Shown: piece after piece, positions 1 through 10,778 of the stretch
Layout: each line of letters starts with the position of its first letter
Position numbering within the stretch: position 1 is the stretch's first letter
Source of the DNA: Sinorhizobium fredii NGR234
GTDB lineage: Bacteria > Pseudomonadota > Alphaproteobacteria > Rhizobiales > Rhizobiaceae
Length of the DNA: 64,000 bases
Assembly (NCBI RefSeq): GCF_000018545.1
Contig: NC_012586.1
Span: 1,488,001 to 1,552,000 of the forward strand
Reading direction: 5' to 3'
Program-made: the position numbers and the translations under genes
The notes under the pieces: model-generated
Told to the model about the DNA's origin: nothing
The model's database searches: none
What the model saw: only the letters and a program-made list of their open reading frames with translations

Positions 1-677
1 AGGCGGGCGAGCAATTCGTCGCCGCGCGCGACCGCGTAGATCTTGCCGATGCCCATCGCCAAGGCGAAGATCGTCGCGCCCACGCCGAGCGTTCCGGTGG
101 CGCCGTTGATGATCAGGGAACGGCCCACAAGCGGCCCGCATTTCTTCAAGGCCGCGTAGGACGTGCCGAGGTATCCCATCCGCGATCCCTGCACAAACGA
201 CATATTGTCGGGAATCTTGACGACCTGTGCCTGCGGCGCGAGCATGTATTCGCAAAATCCGCCGTAGGGGTATCGTTTGAACATCTCCAGGCTTTTCGGA
301 TTGTAGCCGAAATAGCCGCCGAGCGTCCAATGCTGGCATGCCTGCGGATGGCCCGACGAGCAGGCGTGGCAGGCGCCACAGTAACGCCCCGGATTGACAT
401 AGACCCGGTCCCCGGGCTTGAGCGACACGACCTGCTCGCCGACCTGATGAACGATCCCGGAAGGGTCGAGTCCGTGGATTGCCGGCCGTGGCGGCAATGG
501 CATCTGCGGATACCAAGTCTCCCAATTTGCAAGGACATTGCCGAGGTTTGGCACCATTCCGCAAGCCTTGACTTCAACAACGATATCGGTGCCTGAGGCT
601 ACCGGCCGCTCCACCTGATCTATTCTCATCGGCTCACCGACGGCGTGCAGCCGCGCGGCGCGCATGGTCTGCGTCAT
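1..677 (-). CDS. Zinc-dependent alcohol dehydrogenase (MDR family), 3' end outside window
   Basis: Reading the complement from an ATG at 675-677 gives about 225 residues without a stop up to the window edge. The start has a GGAGG-like ribosome site about 7 bases upstream. The N-terminal half is a GroES-like fold with the structural-zinc spacing C-x2-C-x2-C-x7-C (YCGACHAC...GHPQAC) near residues 101-114. A Rossmann nucleotide-binding segment begins with NGATGTLGVGA near residue 195. The family oxidises alcohols or reduces aldehydes with NAD(P). It faces the P450 gene across a 283-bp intergenic region that carries shared operator-like repeats, so it is probably co-regulated with the catabolic cluster. 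The substrate cannot be told. The C-terminus is not visible. Confidence 0.9.
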   Translation of the reverse strand, partial: MTQTMRAARLHAVGEPMRIDQVERPVASGTDIVVEVKACGMVPNLGNVLANWETWYPQMPLPPRPAIHGLDPSGIVHQVGEQVVSLKPGDRVYVNPGRYCGACHACSSGHPQACQHWTLGGYFGYNPKSLEMFKRYPYGGFCEYMLAPQAQVVKIPDNMSFVQGSRMGYLGTSYAALKKCGPLVGRSLIINGATGTLGVGATIFALAMGIGKIYAVARGDELLAR

Positions 678-735
678 GACTTCCTCCCACTTGCAACTGG
701 TTCAGATACCGATTTAAATACCAAACAGTGTGCAA

Positions 736-749
736 ATACCATTAAGTAT
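736..749. promoter_or_regulatory. Operator-like dyad ATAC-N6-GTAT (ADH side)
   Basis: ATACCATTAAGTAT is an inverted repeat with 4-bp arms and a 6-bp spacer. The same architecture recurs at 856-869 and 5090-5103. An additional AAATACC half-site lies at 716-722. The dyad sits about 60 bp upstream of the alcohol dehydrogenase start. A repressor or activator site is inferred; the regulator is not in the window. Confidence 0.45.
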
Positions 750-855
750 CCCAAGACGCAAGGCTGCGCGGCTTTCAGTTCCTGTCGAAGGTTTGCCGCT
801 GAGCGCCTTCACCATAGCGCATACGCAATCATGCATTGACACACGACGCATTGAC

Positions 856-887
856 ATACTAAAAGGTATTTGAAGTCCGAATGGTAT
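856..887. promoter_or_regulatory. Composite operator-like motif upstream of P450
   Basis: The 32-bp block reads ATAC-TAAAAG-GTATT-N9-AATGGTAT. A near-identical block with the same spacing lies at 5090-5121. The dyad ATACTAAAAGGTAT is identical in both. A TTGACA hexamer at 851-856 abuts it, which would put the motif between promoter elements; no good -10 box is seen. Binding by a TetR- or GntR-like regulator is only a guess. Confidence 0.55.
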
Positions 888-960
888 GTGAAATCCTGAT
901 GGCGGAAGGAGTGGTGCCGAGAGCGGCACCGATGCCGGAAGGTTTGCGTGGGAGGTGGAA

Positions 961-2151
961 ATGGCAAGTGATGCGTCTGCCCTGACAGGGGCGAACCTGT
1001 ACAATGATCCCTACCCGGTTTACGCGCGACTGCGCCGCGAGGCCCCGGTCGCGTTCTTCGCGGGGACCAACGAGTATTTCGTTACACGGTATGAGGATTG
1101 CCGCACGGTCGGCGCGAACGACAGGGTGTTCGGACCGTCGGGCGCTCCGGATCGGCCGGAGGCGCGCGTCATGGGCATGCCCAATGTCCTGACCATGTCG
1201 GGGGAGGAGCATGCCTGCCTGCGCGAGGGCATCGACCTCAACCTGACGCAGGAGCGCGTGCGCTCCTATGTCGACCGCCTGACCCGACCGGTGGTGCAGC
1301 GGTTTATCGATGAGATCAGACCGAAGGGCGCGGCAAATCTGACGACCGAGCTTTTCGAGCCGATCTCGGTGCGCTGTATCGGCGACGTGATCGGCCTGAC
1401 GGAAACCTCGAACGACAATCTGGTCGAGTGGTTCCACGCGATGGCGCTGGGTCTCCAGAATGTTTCCAACGACCAGGCGGTCTGGGACCGGCTCGACGCC
1501 GCTCTCGCCGATATCGACAACCAGCTGGGCGCACTTTATGACGCAGCGCTTTCGAAGCCCAACCACACGCTGATGAGCCACGTCATGCATGGCGGCATGC
1601 CCGAGGGCAAGGCGCGCAGCCTTAAGGAGATTTCGCCGACCATGCGCGTCATCATCCTGGGCGGCCTGCAGGAACCTGGCCATGCGGCCGCAAACGCCTG
1701 CGCCGGGTTACTGTCGAACCCGGAACAGGCGAAGGTCATGGCGGAAGATCCGTCGGCTCACGCGCTGAAGGCTTTCGACGAGGGGCTGCGCTGGATCGCG
1801 CCGATCGGGGTGACGCCCCGTGTGGCCGCGCAGGATTTCGAGATCGCCAGCACCGTCATCCCGGCGGGGTCCTCCGTAGCCATCGTCATGGGGTCCGCAA
1901 ACCGCGACGAAGCGCGCTTCGAGAATGCGGATCAGTTCGACATGTTGCGCAAGAAGAAGCAGCACGTCTCCTTCGGCTTCCGTCCGCATTTCTGTTCGGG
2001 GCATTTCCTGTCGCGCGCCATGGGCGAGATCGCGCTCGAAGAGGCGTTCAGGCAATTGCCGAACCTGCGCCTTGACCCCGAGCAGGAAGTGAAGGCCAAG
2101 GGCTGGCGCTTCCGCGGCGTGAACGTGCTGCCGGCAAAGTGGGATGCGTGA
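961..2151 (+). CDS. Cytochrome P450
   Basis: The protein has 396 residues, normal for a soluble bacterial P450. The ATG at 961 is preferred over an in-frame GTG at 955 because GGGAGG ends 5-6 bases before it. The haem-binding loop FGFRPHFCSG places the thiolate Cys near residue 345. The ExxR motif is EGLR near residue 275. The I-helix reads GGLQEPG, so the usual acid-alcohol (E/D-T) pair is E-P here, as in some bacterial CYP subfamilies. It should catalyse NAD(P)H-driven monooxygenation or demethylation in the cytoplasm. No ferredoxin or ferredoxin reductase is encoded nearby, so electrons must come from elsewhere. Its stop overlaps the next start (TGATG), implying translational coupling with the amidohydrolase. 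Confidence 0.93.
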   Translation: MASDASALTGANLYNDPYPVYARLRREAPVAFFAGTNEYFVTRYEDCRTVGANDRVFGPSGAPDRPEARVMGMPNVLTMSGEEHACLREGIDLNLTQERVRSYVDRLTRPVVQRFIDEIRPKGAANLTTELFEPISVRCIGDVIGLTETSNDNLVEWFHAMALGLQNVSNDQAVWDRLDAALADIDNQLGALYDAALSKPNHTLMSHVMHGGMPEGKARSLKEISPTMRVIILGGLQEPGHAAANACAGLLSNPEQAKVMAEDPSAHALKAFDEGLRWIAPIGVTPRVAAQDFEIASTVIPAGSSVAIVMGSANRDEARFENADQFDMLRKKKQHVSFGFRPHFCSGHFLSRAMGEIALEEAFRQLPNLRLDPEQEVKAKGWRFRGVNVLPAKWDA

Positions 2152-3176
2152 TGACCCTGATTATCGACTGCCACGGCCACTTCACCACCGAACCGCAGAA
2201 ACACCATGACTTCCGCAAGGCGCAGGTCGCCTTTGCGGAAGGCAGGGTCAGGGAGAGGCCGGCCTATCCCGGCATTTCCGACGAGCAGTTATACGCGATC
2301 ATCGAGGCCAACCAGCTGAAGCTTCAGAAGGAGCGCGGCTCGGATCTGACGATCATCAGTCCACGGGCCTCGGGGATGGGGCATCACATCGACAATGTGG
2401 AGATCGCCGGTGAATGGGCGCGAATCTCGAACGACAACGTCAAGCGCATCGTCGACCTGTTCCCGGAGAATTTCGCCGGCGTGTGTCAACTGCCGCAAAC
2501 CGTCGACGGGGATCTACGGGCCGTGATCGCCGAACTCGAGCGTTGCGTCGCTCAAGGCTTCGTCGGCTGCAATCTCAATCCGGATCCGTCCGGCGGACGC
2601 TGGAGTGCTCCGCCGATCTATGACGAATGGTGGGATCCGCTCTGGGAGGCGATGGTTGGGCTCGACGTTCCGGCGATGATCCACGTATCGGGCTCGTGCG
2701 AGCGCTGTCTGCACACGACCGGCGCCCACTACATCAATGCCGACACCGCCGTATTCATGCAGCTCATCCAGGGCGATCTCTTCGAACGGCATCCCAGGCT
2801 GCGGCTGATCATACCACACGGCGGCGGCGCTGCCCCCTATCATTGGGGACGCTATCGGGGTCTGTCGATCATGCTCGAAAAACCGCCGCTTACCGAGCAC
2901 CTGATGAACAACCTGTTCTTCGACACCTGCGTCTATCATCAGGCCGGCATCGACACGCTCTTCCGCGTGGTGGACAAGAAGAACATCCTGTTCGGCGCGG
3001 AACTGCTCGGCGCCGTGAAGGCTGTGGACCCGGAAACGGGGCACAGCTTCGATGACACCAAGCGCTATATCGATGCGCTCGGCTTCAGCGCCGAGGACAG
3101 GCACGCGATCTTCGAAGGCAATGCGCGCCGCGCCTACCCCCTGCTCGACAAGAGACTCAAGGCGCAGAACCGCTAG
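2151..3176 (+). CDS. Amidohydrolase-2 family protein, LigJ (4-oxalomesaconate hydratase)-like
   Basis: The protein has 341 residues. The start at 2151 overlaps the P450 stop. The metal-binding HxH motif (HGH, residues 8-10) opens a TIM-barrel amidohydrolase. A later PHGGGAAPYHWGR segment and a C-terminal block (DPETGHSFDDTKRY, then FEGNARRAYP) resemble 4-oxalomesaconate hydratases of the LigJ type more than ACMSD decarboxylases. LigJ hydrates 4-oxalomesaconate to 4-carboxy-4-hydroxy-2-oxoadipate in gallate/protocatechuate 4,5-cleavage. Coupling to a P450 and an ADH supports a catabolic role. The exact substrate is inferred, and it could instead be a decarboxylase or lactonase of the same superfamily. 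Confidence 0.8.
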   Translation: MTLIIDCHGHFTTEPQKHHDFRKAQVAFAEGRVRERPAYPGISDEQLYAIIEANQLKLQKERGSDLTIISPRASGMGHHIDNVEIAGEWARISNDNVKRIVDLFPENFAGVCQLPQTVDGDLRAVIAELERCVAQGFVGCNLNPDPSGGRWSAPPIYDEWWDPLWEAMVGLDVPAMIHVSGSCERCLHTTGAHYINADTAVFMQLIQGDLFERHPRLRLIIPHGGGAAPYHWGRYRGLSIMLEKPPLTEHLMNNLFFDTCVYHQAGIDTLFRVVDKKNILFGAELLGAVKAVDPETGHSFDDTKRYIDALGFSAEDRHAIFEGNARRAYPLLDKRLKAQNR

Positions 3177-3203
3177 TTCGCGGCCGCACAAGGAGGAACA
3201 ATT

Positions 3204-4109
3204 ATGACTATCGTTAAGTTGGCGGGTGGCGCACAGGGCTTCAACTGGCTTCCCGTATTCGTCGCCGAAGAGCAGGGCCTGTTCGAGAAATACGGGCTGA
3301 AGGTTGAATATCTGCGTCTCGGCAGCGTCGACAAGGCGACGACCGCCGTAGCCGAAGGGGCGGCGGATCTGGCGATCACGCCGCCGGAAGGGGCGGTCTC
3401 GAGCTACATCAAGGGCGGTGACCTGCGCATCGTCGCGTCGAACTCGAACCGCCTGCCGATGTCGCTCGTCGCGCATCCGTCAATCGGATCGATCGCCGCG
3501 CTCAAGGGTAAGAAAATCGGCACCTCGTCGCTGACCGAGGGAACGGCGATCTACACGCAGCTGCTGCTTTCCCGCGACGGGCTGAAATATCCGGGCGACT
3601 ACGAATTCGCGCTTGCCGGCGTGCACACCAAGCGGTGGGAGGCGCTCCAGGCGGGAGATATCGATTGCGCCCCGCAGCCGGCTCCCTGGAACTTCCTGGC
3701 AGAAGCCGCGGGTTACAACCTCATCGGCGAGGTCAATGACGCCATTCCGGAAATCGTATTTGCCGCGCTCATTGCCAGAACAGATTGGCTCGAAGCCAAT
3801 GGTGAGACGATGTGCAAGCTCCTGAAGGCGCTTGTCGAGGCATACCGGATCACCAACGATCCCGCCAAGGAGAGCATCACACTGCCGATCTTCCAGCGCG
3901 TTACCGTGCCGGATGATGCCTGGCTCGCACTCCGCGGCCTGCGCTATATGCGCGATATGGGCATGTGGCCGAATGGGCTCGCCATCCCCGAGAAGGCACT
4001 TGAGACCACGATCGACCTGATGATCCGGGCGGGGCTGCTGGACGAAGACCATCGCAGGTCGGCGACCGGCGTCTTCGATATGTCCTATCTCGCCAAGGCG
4101 CTTGCCTGA
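3204..4109 (+). CDS. Leaderless NMT1/SsuA-like solute-binding protein
   Basis: The protein has 301 residues and a strong AAGGAGG site 9 bases before the ATG. The fold is that of NitT/TauT (NMT1/THI5-like) binding proteins: an N-terminal FNWLPVFVAEEQGLFEKYGL block, then an EGAADLAITPPEG pocket segment, then a C-terminal helical region. The protein starts directly at the mature domain (MTIVKLAGG) and has no signal peptide or lipobox, and no permease or ATPase gene is nearby. A periplasmic transport role is therefore doubtful. A cytoplasmic enzyme or ligand sensor of the NMT1 superfamily is an alternative. It lies 27 bp after the LigJ-like gene in the same operon. Confidence 0.75.
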   Translation: MTIVKLAGGAQGFNWLPVFVAEEQGLFEKYGLKVEYLRLGSVDKATTAVAEGAADLAITPPEGAVSSYIKGGDLRIVASNSNRLPMSLVAHPSIGSIAALKGKKIGTSSLTEGTAIYTQLLLSRDGLKYPGDYEFALAGVHTKRWEALQAGDIDCAPQPAPWNFLAEAAGYNLIGEVNDAIPEIVFAALIARTDWLEANGETMCKLLKALVEAYRITNDPAKESITLPIFQRVTVPDDAWLALRGLRYMRDMGMWPNGLAIPEKALETTIDLMIRAGLLDEDHRRSATGVFDMSYLAKALA

Positions 4110-4132
4110 CGCTACGCGCTGCGGAGCGTCAG
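4106..4132 (+). terminator. Possible intercistronic hairpin
   Basis: CTGACGCT (4106-4113) pairs perfectly with AGCGTCAG (4125-4132) across an 11-nt loop at the end of the binding-protein gene. No U-tract follows, so it may be a processing or stabilising hairpin rather than a terminator. Confidence 0.35.
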
Positions 4133-4189
4133 CCGAGGGACAGGGGGCCGCGATGCAAGCGGCCGACGCCGATTGCTTGAGGGGCTTCC

Positions 4190-5023
4190 ATGAAAATCAT
4201 CTCGCAGAACACCGCCTTCGGCGGCATGCAGGGCGTCTTCGCCCATGACTCCAAGACCTGCAAGGGCGAAATGACTTTCGCCGTCTATGTGCCGCCACAG
4301 GCGACCCGCGAACCGCGCCCGGTGCTCTGGTATCCCTCCGGCCTCACCTGCACCCACGCCAACGTCATGGAAAAGGGCGAATACCGCCGCATGGCCGCCG
4401 AGCTCGGCCTGATCATCGTCTGCCCGGACACCAGCCCGCGTGGGGCGGACGTGGCGGACGAGCTGACGAACTGGCAGATGGGCAAGGGCGCCGGCTTCTA
4501 CCTGGACGCGACGGAGGCGCCGTGGGCCGAACACTATCGGATGTACAGCTACATCACCGAGGAACTGCCGGCGCTTGTCCGCGAGCATTTCCGCGTCGAC
4601 ATGGACCGGCAGGGCATCTTCGGCCATTCGATGGGCGGCCACGGCGCCATGACGATCGCGCTCAAGAACCCGGAGCGCTTCAGGAGCTGCTCGGCCTTTG
4701 CACCGATCGTCGCGCCGTCGTCTGCCGACTGGTCCGTCGGAGCCTTCGAGAAATACCTCGGCGCTGATAAAGCCGCCTGGCGAAAATACGACGCCTGCGC
4801 GCTCGTCGAGGACGGCGCCCGCTTTCCGGAATTCCTGGTCGACCAGGGCAAGGCGGATGGCTTCCTCGACAACGGTCTCAGGCCGTGGCTCTTCGAAGAG
4901 GCGGTGAAGGACACCGGCATTGGCCTGACGCTTCGCATGCACGAGCGCTACGACCATTCCTACTATCTCAACTCGACCTTCATGGACGATCACCTGAGGT
5001 GGCACGCCGACAGGCTCGGCTGA
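4190..5023 (+). CDS. fghA: S-formylglutathione hydrolase
   Basis: The protein has 277 residues, the normal length for the family. It is an alpha/beta-hydrolase of the esterase D/FghA type. The nucleophile elbow GHSMGGHGA places the catalytic Ser near residue 147. An Asp in VDQGKAD and a His in YDHSYY complete the triad. The N-terminal sequence, starting MKIISQNTAFGGMQGVF, is typical. It hydrolyses S-formylglutathione to formate and glutathione, the last step of glutathione-dependent formaldehyde detoxification. Its position in a P450 operon suggests that formaldehyde is released by the pathway, for example by oxidative demethylation. No fdhA/adhC gene is seen beside it. Confidence 0.92.
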   Translation: MKIISQNTAFGGMQGVFAHDSKTCKGEMTFAVYVPPQATREPRPVLWYPSGLTCTHANVMEKGEYRRMAAELGLIIVCPDTSPRGADVADELTNWQMGKGAGFYLDATEAPWAEHYRMYSYITEELPALVREHFRVDMDRQGIFGHSMGGHGAMTIALKNPERFRSCSAFAPIVAPSSADWSVGAFEKYLGADKAAWRKYDACALVEDGARFPEFLVDQGKADGFLDNGLRPWLFEEAVKDTGIGLTLRMHERYDHSYYLNSTFMDDHLRWHADRLG

Positions 5024-5089
5024 GCGGGCCGCTGTCGCGGTCCCGCTGCCGTGCGTCTGCAGAAGGGAATTGACAAACCTCGATAATAA

Positions 5090-5121
5090 ATACTAAAAGG
5101 TATTCCGAGACTGAATAGTAT
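5090..5121. promoter_or_regulatory. Second copy of the composite operator motif
   Basis: ATAC-TAAAAG-GTATT-N9-AATAGTAT matches the block at 856-887 in spacing and almost all fixed bases. TTGACA lies at 5070-5075 and could be a -35 box. The motif precedes the membrane-protein/yceI pair by about 100 bp, suggesting that these genes belong to the same regulon as the P450 operon. Confidence 0.55.
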
Positions 5122-5216
5122 TTAAATTACCATTGGTCTGTGCCGCTGCCCTGGGGAGGAGAAACGGTGCTGCAGCAATCGCTCATTCAAATCTTTCCGC
5201 CGAGAGGGTGACTTCG

Positions 5217-6071
5217 ATGGGAGACACCCCGCAGGAAGCCATCGTTATCGGGATGACGTCGGTATCGATTGCCGCCTTCGCGCTTGCGGGCCTTCGGCGC
5301 GCTCTGAGCCTCGACGCGGCCTGGACCGGGCTGATCGTCTCGGCTGCCTTTCTGGCGTCCTATTTCCTCGTCTATCAGAAGATTCCGCCGTTTCCGGCCG
5401 TCGGGGCAGTGAACAAGATCTTCTACGTATCCTTGGCCGGTGCCGTCGCCGGCTTCGCTGCCGATCTCGCCAATCGTCCGCGCCTCGCTGGCTGGCTGTC
5501 TTTGGTGCAGCCGCTCGCGGCAGCCTTGTACATCGCACAGAGTCGGCTAACAGTCGCGCCGCTCGAAATCGCCGTGGCCGTGGCCGCCGGCATGCTGTCG
5601 ATGACGCTGCTGCAACGGGACTTCGGCGGTTCGACCGCGGAGGAAGGCATGAAACGCATGCTACTTCTCGCCATCGCCACCCTCGGCTTTGCTCCTATTG
5701 CGCTCCTTGGCGCATCATCGTCGAGCCTGCAGGTCTGTCTGATATTCGCGGTCGCGCTCCTGGCGATTGTCGTTTGGAGTTTTGGAAGCGATGACAATCC
5801 CTTCGGTACGTCCGCCTTGCTGGGGGGAGCGGGCGGGATGTTGTCGGTCGTCTATGCGGTGACGCTGATAACCCGCAAGGCCGATCTCCTCGCGCTCGCG
5901 ACGCTCGGGCTCGTCTTTCTCGTTCCGGAGATCACGACGCGGATAAAATGGATCGGCCGTCTTCGGAGCTGCTTTGCACGTCTTTTCGCCTTCGGGTTGC
6001 TCTGCGCGGTACCCGCCGCCACCGCGGCCGCGATTGCAATCCTTTCATACGGTTCGAGCTTTCCAATTTGA
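5217..6071 (+). CDS. Polytopic membrane protein, unknown function
   Basis: I do not recognise this family. The chosen ATG at 5217 has GAGAGGG about 8 bases upstream. An in-frame earlier start at 5133 would add 28 residues rich in Ala and Arg with no support. The 284-residue product has about eight hydrophobic segments, beginning with IGMTSVSIAAFALAG and ending with LLCAVPAATAAAIAIL, and only short hydrophilic loops. It is an inner-membrane protein by composition. It lies between the shared operator motif and yceI, 16 bp before the latter, so the two are probably co-transcribed. It could be a transporter or a quinone/cytochrome-linked membrane protein; no catalytic motif is visible. Confidence 0.7.
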   Translation: MGDTPQEAIVIGMTSVSIAAFALAGLRRALSLDAAWTGLIVSAAFLASYFLVYQKIPPFPAVGAVNKIFYVSLAGAVAGFAADLANRPRLAGWLSLVQPLAAALYIAQSRLTVAPLEIAVAVAAGMLSMTLLQRDFGGSTAEEGMKRMLLLAIATLGFAPIALLGASSSSLQVCLIFAVALLAIVVWSFGSDDNPFGTSALLGGAGGMLSVVYAVTLITRKADLLALATLGLVFLVPEITTRIKWIGRLRSCFARLFAFGLLCAVPAATAAAIAILSYGSSFPI

Positions 6072-6087
6072 CAAGGGAGGAATGTCA

Positions 6088-6669
6088 ATGATCAAGCTTG
6101 CATGCGCCTATATCGGATCGGTTCTCGTTGCGGCGGCGCTATCGATCGGCCCGGCCCGGGCGCGAACTTACGATATCGACATTGTTCACTCAAACATCGT
6201 GTTCTTCATTGATCATCTGGGTTTTTCACGTGTGGTCGGGGTTGCGCGGAATTTCGGAGGGAACTTCGAATTTGATCCCGCCAAGCCGGAAGCGAGTTCA
6301 CTCGATGTGACGGTCAAGGTCGAGAGCATCTCCACCAACAACAAACAACGCGACAGCGATATCCAGGGCGCCGATTGGTTCAATGCGGCCGAGTTTCCGG
6401 ACATCACCTTCGTTGGAAAGGCGTACGAGCGGACCGGGGAGAAGACCGGCAAGGTTGTTGGCGATCTCACGATCGCCGGAATCACCCAGCCAGCCACCCT
6501 CGACGTCACCTTCAACAAAGAGGGCGAAAACCCCTGGGACAAGAGCCAGGTCGTCGGCTTCAGTGCCGAAACGACCGTCAAGCGAAGTGACTTCGGCTTG
6601 AAGACCGCACTCGGCATGATCGGCGATGATGTGAAGCTCTATATCGAGATCGAGGGGAGGGGGCGCTGA
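6088..6669 (+). CDS. YceI family periplasmic protein
   Basis: The protein has 193 residues. GGGAGG at 6075-6080 favours the ATG at 6088 over the one at 6082. A signal peptide ends with ARA, about residue 25. The mature part is a YceI lipocalin-like barrel: YDIDIVHSNIVFFIDHLGFS, a DVTVKVESISTNN strand, the DWFNAAEFPDITF block, and a C-terminal RSDFGLKT...IGDDVKL. YceI proteins bind polyisoprenoids or other lipophilic ligands in the periplasm and often neighbour cytochrome b561-like membrane proteins. Here the partner is the unrecognised membrane protein just upstream. The ligand is unknown. Confidence 0.9.
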   Translation: MIKLACAYIGSVLVAAALSIGPARARTYDIDIVHSNIVFFIDHLGFSRVVGVARNFGGNFEFDPAKPEASSLDVTVKVESISTNNKQRDSDIQGADWFNAAEFPDITFVGKAYERTGEKTGKVVGDLTIAGITQPATLDVTFNKEGENPWDKSQVVGFSAETTVKRSDFGLKTALGMIGDDVKLYIEIEGRGR

Positions 6670-6706
6670 ACTCGCATCCCAGCGAGGTCGGTTGATGCGA
6701 CGAGCT

Positions 6707-6736
6707 ATTGCCACCCTGGCAAAACGGGGTGGCAAT
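6707..6736 (+). terminator. Hairpin downstream of yceI
   Basis: ATTGCCACCC (6707-6716) pairs perfectly with GGGTGGCAAT (6727-6736) around a 10-nt loop, 38 bp after the yceI stop. It is followed by GCCTTT, a weak U-tract. It is a likely transcription end for the cluster. Confidence 0.6.
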
Positions 6737-7040
6737 GCCTTTGGGGATAACAGCCCTTTGCCGCATGACTGGGCCGGAGATCCGCTTCCCATCAAGAACT
6801 GTGGGGCCTACCGCAAAACATTCCTGTCTGAGCGGTGTTTGGAAATGAACCTGCTGTGAGCCGCGCCGTCATGCCGGTCCGGGACATCGGCGGATTCGAC
6901 GCGACTAGCAAGGTTGGCTCAGAGCGTCGACTAGGATGTGGCGCTCGCGGCCTGTCACCCTTCTGCACTTCTTTGCGATCGGTAGGCGTTCCCCTTTCGG
7001 GCGCCGAAAATCGCATAATGTATCAACGGGAACTGCCGCC
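6737..7040. other. Intergenic stretch without a supported gene
   Basis: Only a short ORF of 75 codons is present, with no family resemblance or ribosome site. Near 7005-7024 the sequence CGAAAATCGCATAATGTATC resembles CGAAGATCGCATTATGTATC at about 13754-13773, so both may be remnants of the same repeat or element end. Confidence 0.4.
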
Positions 7041-7090
7041 TATAGCGCGGCGATCAGGATGAGACGGCGGCGACAATCTGGATGAGACTC

Positions 7091-9549
<2,459 letters not shown>

Positions 9550-9681
9550 TCATGAGACGCCTAAAAATTGCGCCGCGGCGGGGGTGTAACTCCGGTCGGG
9601 CTACGCCCTCCCTTCGTCACACCCCCACCGCCGAGTCTCATCCTGATTGACGCTGAGTCTCACCTTGTTTGTCGCCGCGCA

Positions 9682-9943
9682 GCCGCCACCGCGAGCCACG
9701 AAAATTGGGTTGGGGACGGCGCTTCTCATCGTCGGTGGCCGCCGTTCGATTGTTCGATTCCTTTCAAGAGCGGGGGTTGAGCTGCGGGATTCGCCTTCAA
9801 GGATCTACGTTGGCGATATTCGGGATGACCGCAAAGGGGCATTTCCCCACTTGGTCTTCTCGCTGCATGAACGAACGCGCCCCAAGAGCAGAAAGGCAGA
9901 TAAATCGACGGGCCTAATTCTTGGTGGTCCCCGAAGCGAAATG
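9682..9943. other. Intergenic DNA between IS copy A and the TPR gene remnant
   Basis: I see no gene here. Short plus-strand ORFs lack a ribosome site and any family resemblance. Confidence 0.4.
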
Positions 9944-10778
9944 TCAGACCTCTTTGATCGCTTGATTGGCCATGGCGTCCTCGGCCCTCGTTTCAACTTC
10001 AATTAGCGCTTGGAACCGCGGATCACGATGCAACGGTGCGAGGTCACTATCGCTTTTCATCCAATCGATGAATTCGGGGGGCATACGCGAAACGCAGGTC
10101 TCCAGTAGGTCAAGAGCCTGGTCGGACTCGCCCATTCTGGCCGAGGCACAAGCCAGATTGTAGCGGTCAAGGGTGTCATCGGGGTCCATGACGACACTTG
10201 CTCGCGAGATCCATTCCTTGGCGCGTTCGAACTCCCCGAGGTAGGCCAATGCGTGAGCGCCACAAACAACCGCATGCGCGTTGTCGGGCCGCAACGCGAT
10301 CTCCCGTTCAGCACGCTCCAGCGCGCGTCGTGCGGCGGCGATGCTTTCCTCCAGCTTGCCAAGCGCTGTCCAGCTTTGAGCGACAAAGCCTGGAGAGATG
10401 TAGTCGCTTTCAAGAAGCTGAGCGGCTCGCTCGAAGTGTTCGATTGCCTCTTCATGGCGGCCAAGGCGCATGCTGGTTCGGCCAAAACTGTGATGGCCGT
10501 CATAGGAGTTCGGGTCCAGGCGCAACGATTTTTGGTGTGAGGCGAGAGCCTCATCGAAACGCCCAAGATCGGCGAGAATCCGTCCCTTGGCTGCGTGTGC
10601 CTCAGACGAGGTCGGATCCAACGAGAGTGCCCTCTCGGCCGCTGACATGCCCCGTTCCTCCGCCCTTCCGCCTGCGCGCTTCGCAAAAACTGGACATTGA
10701 TTCCGCTAAATCCCGGACAGCAATTTCATTAAAGTCCGGACAGTTTGATGCGGTTGGTCCTCGGCAGCCTGGTTAGCA

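Noticed and set aside
145..580. Short minus- and plus-strand frames at the left edge
   Set aside because: They are shadows of the alcohol dehydrogenase, which is open through the edge in another frame.
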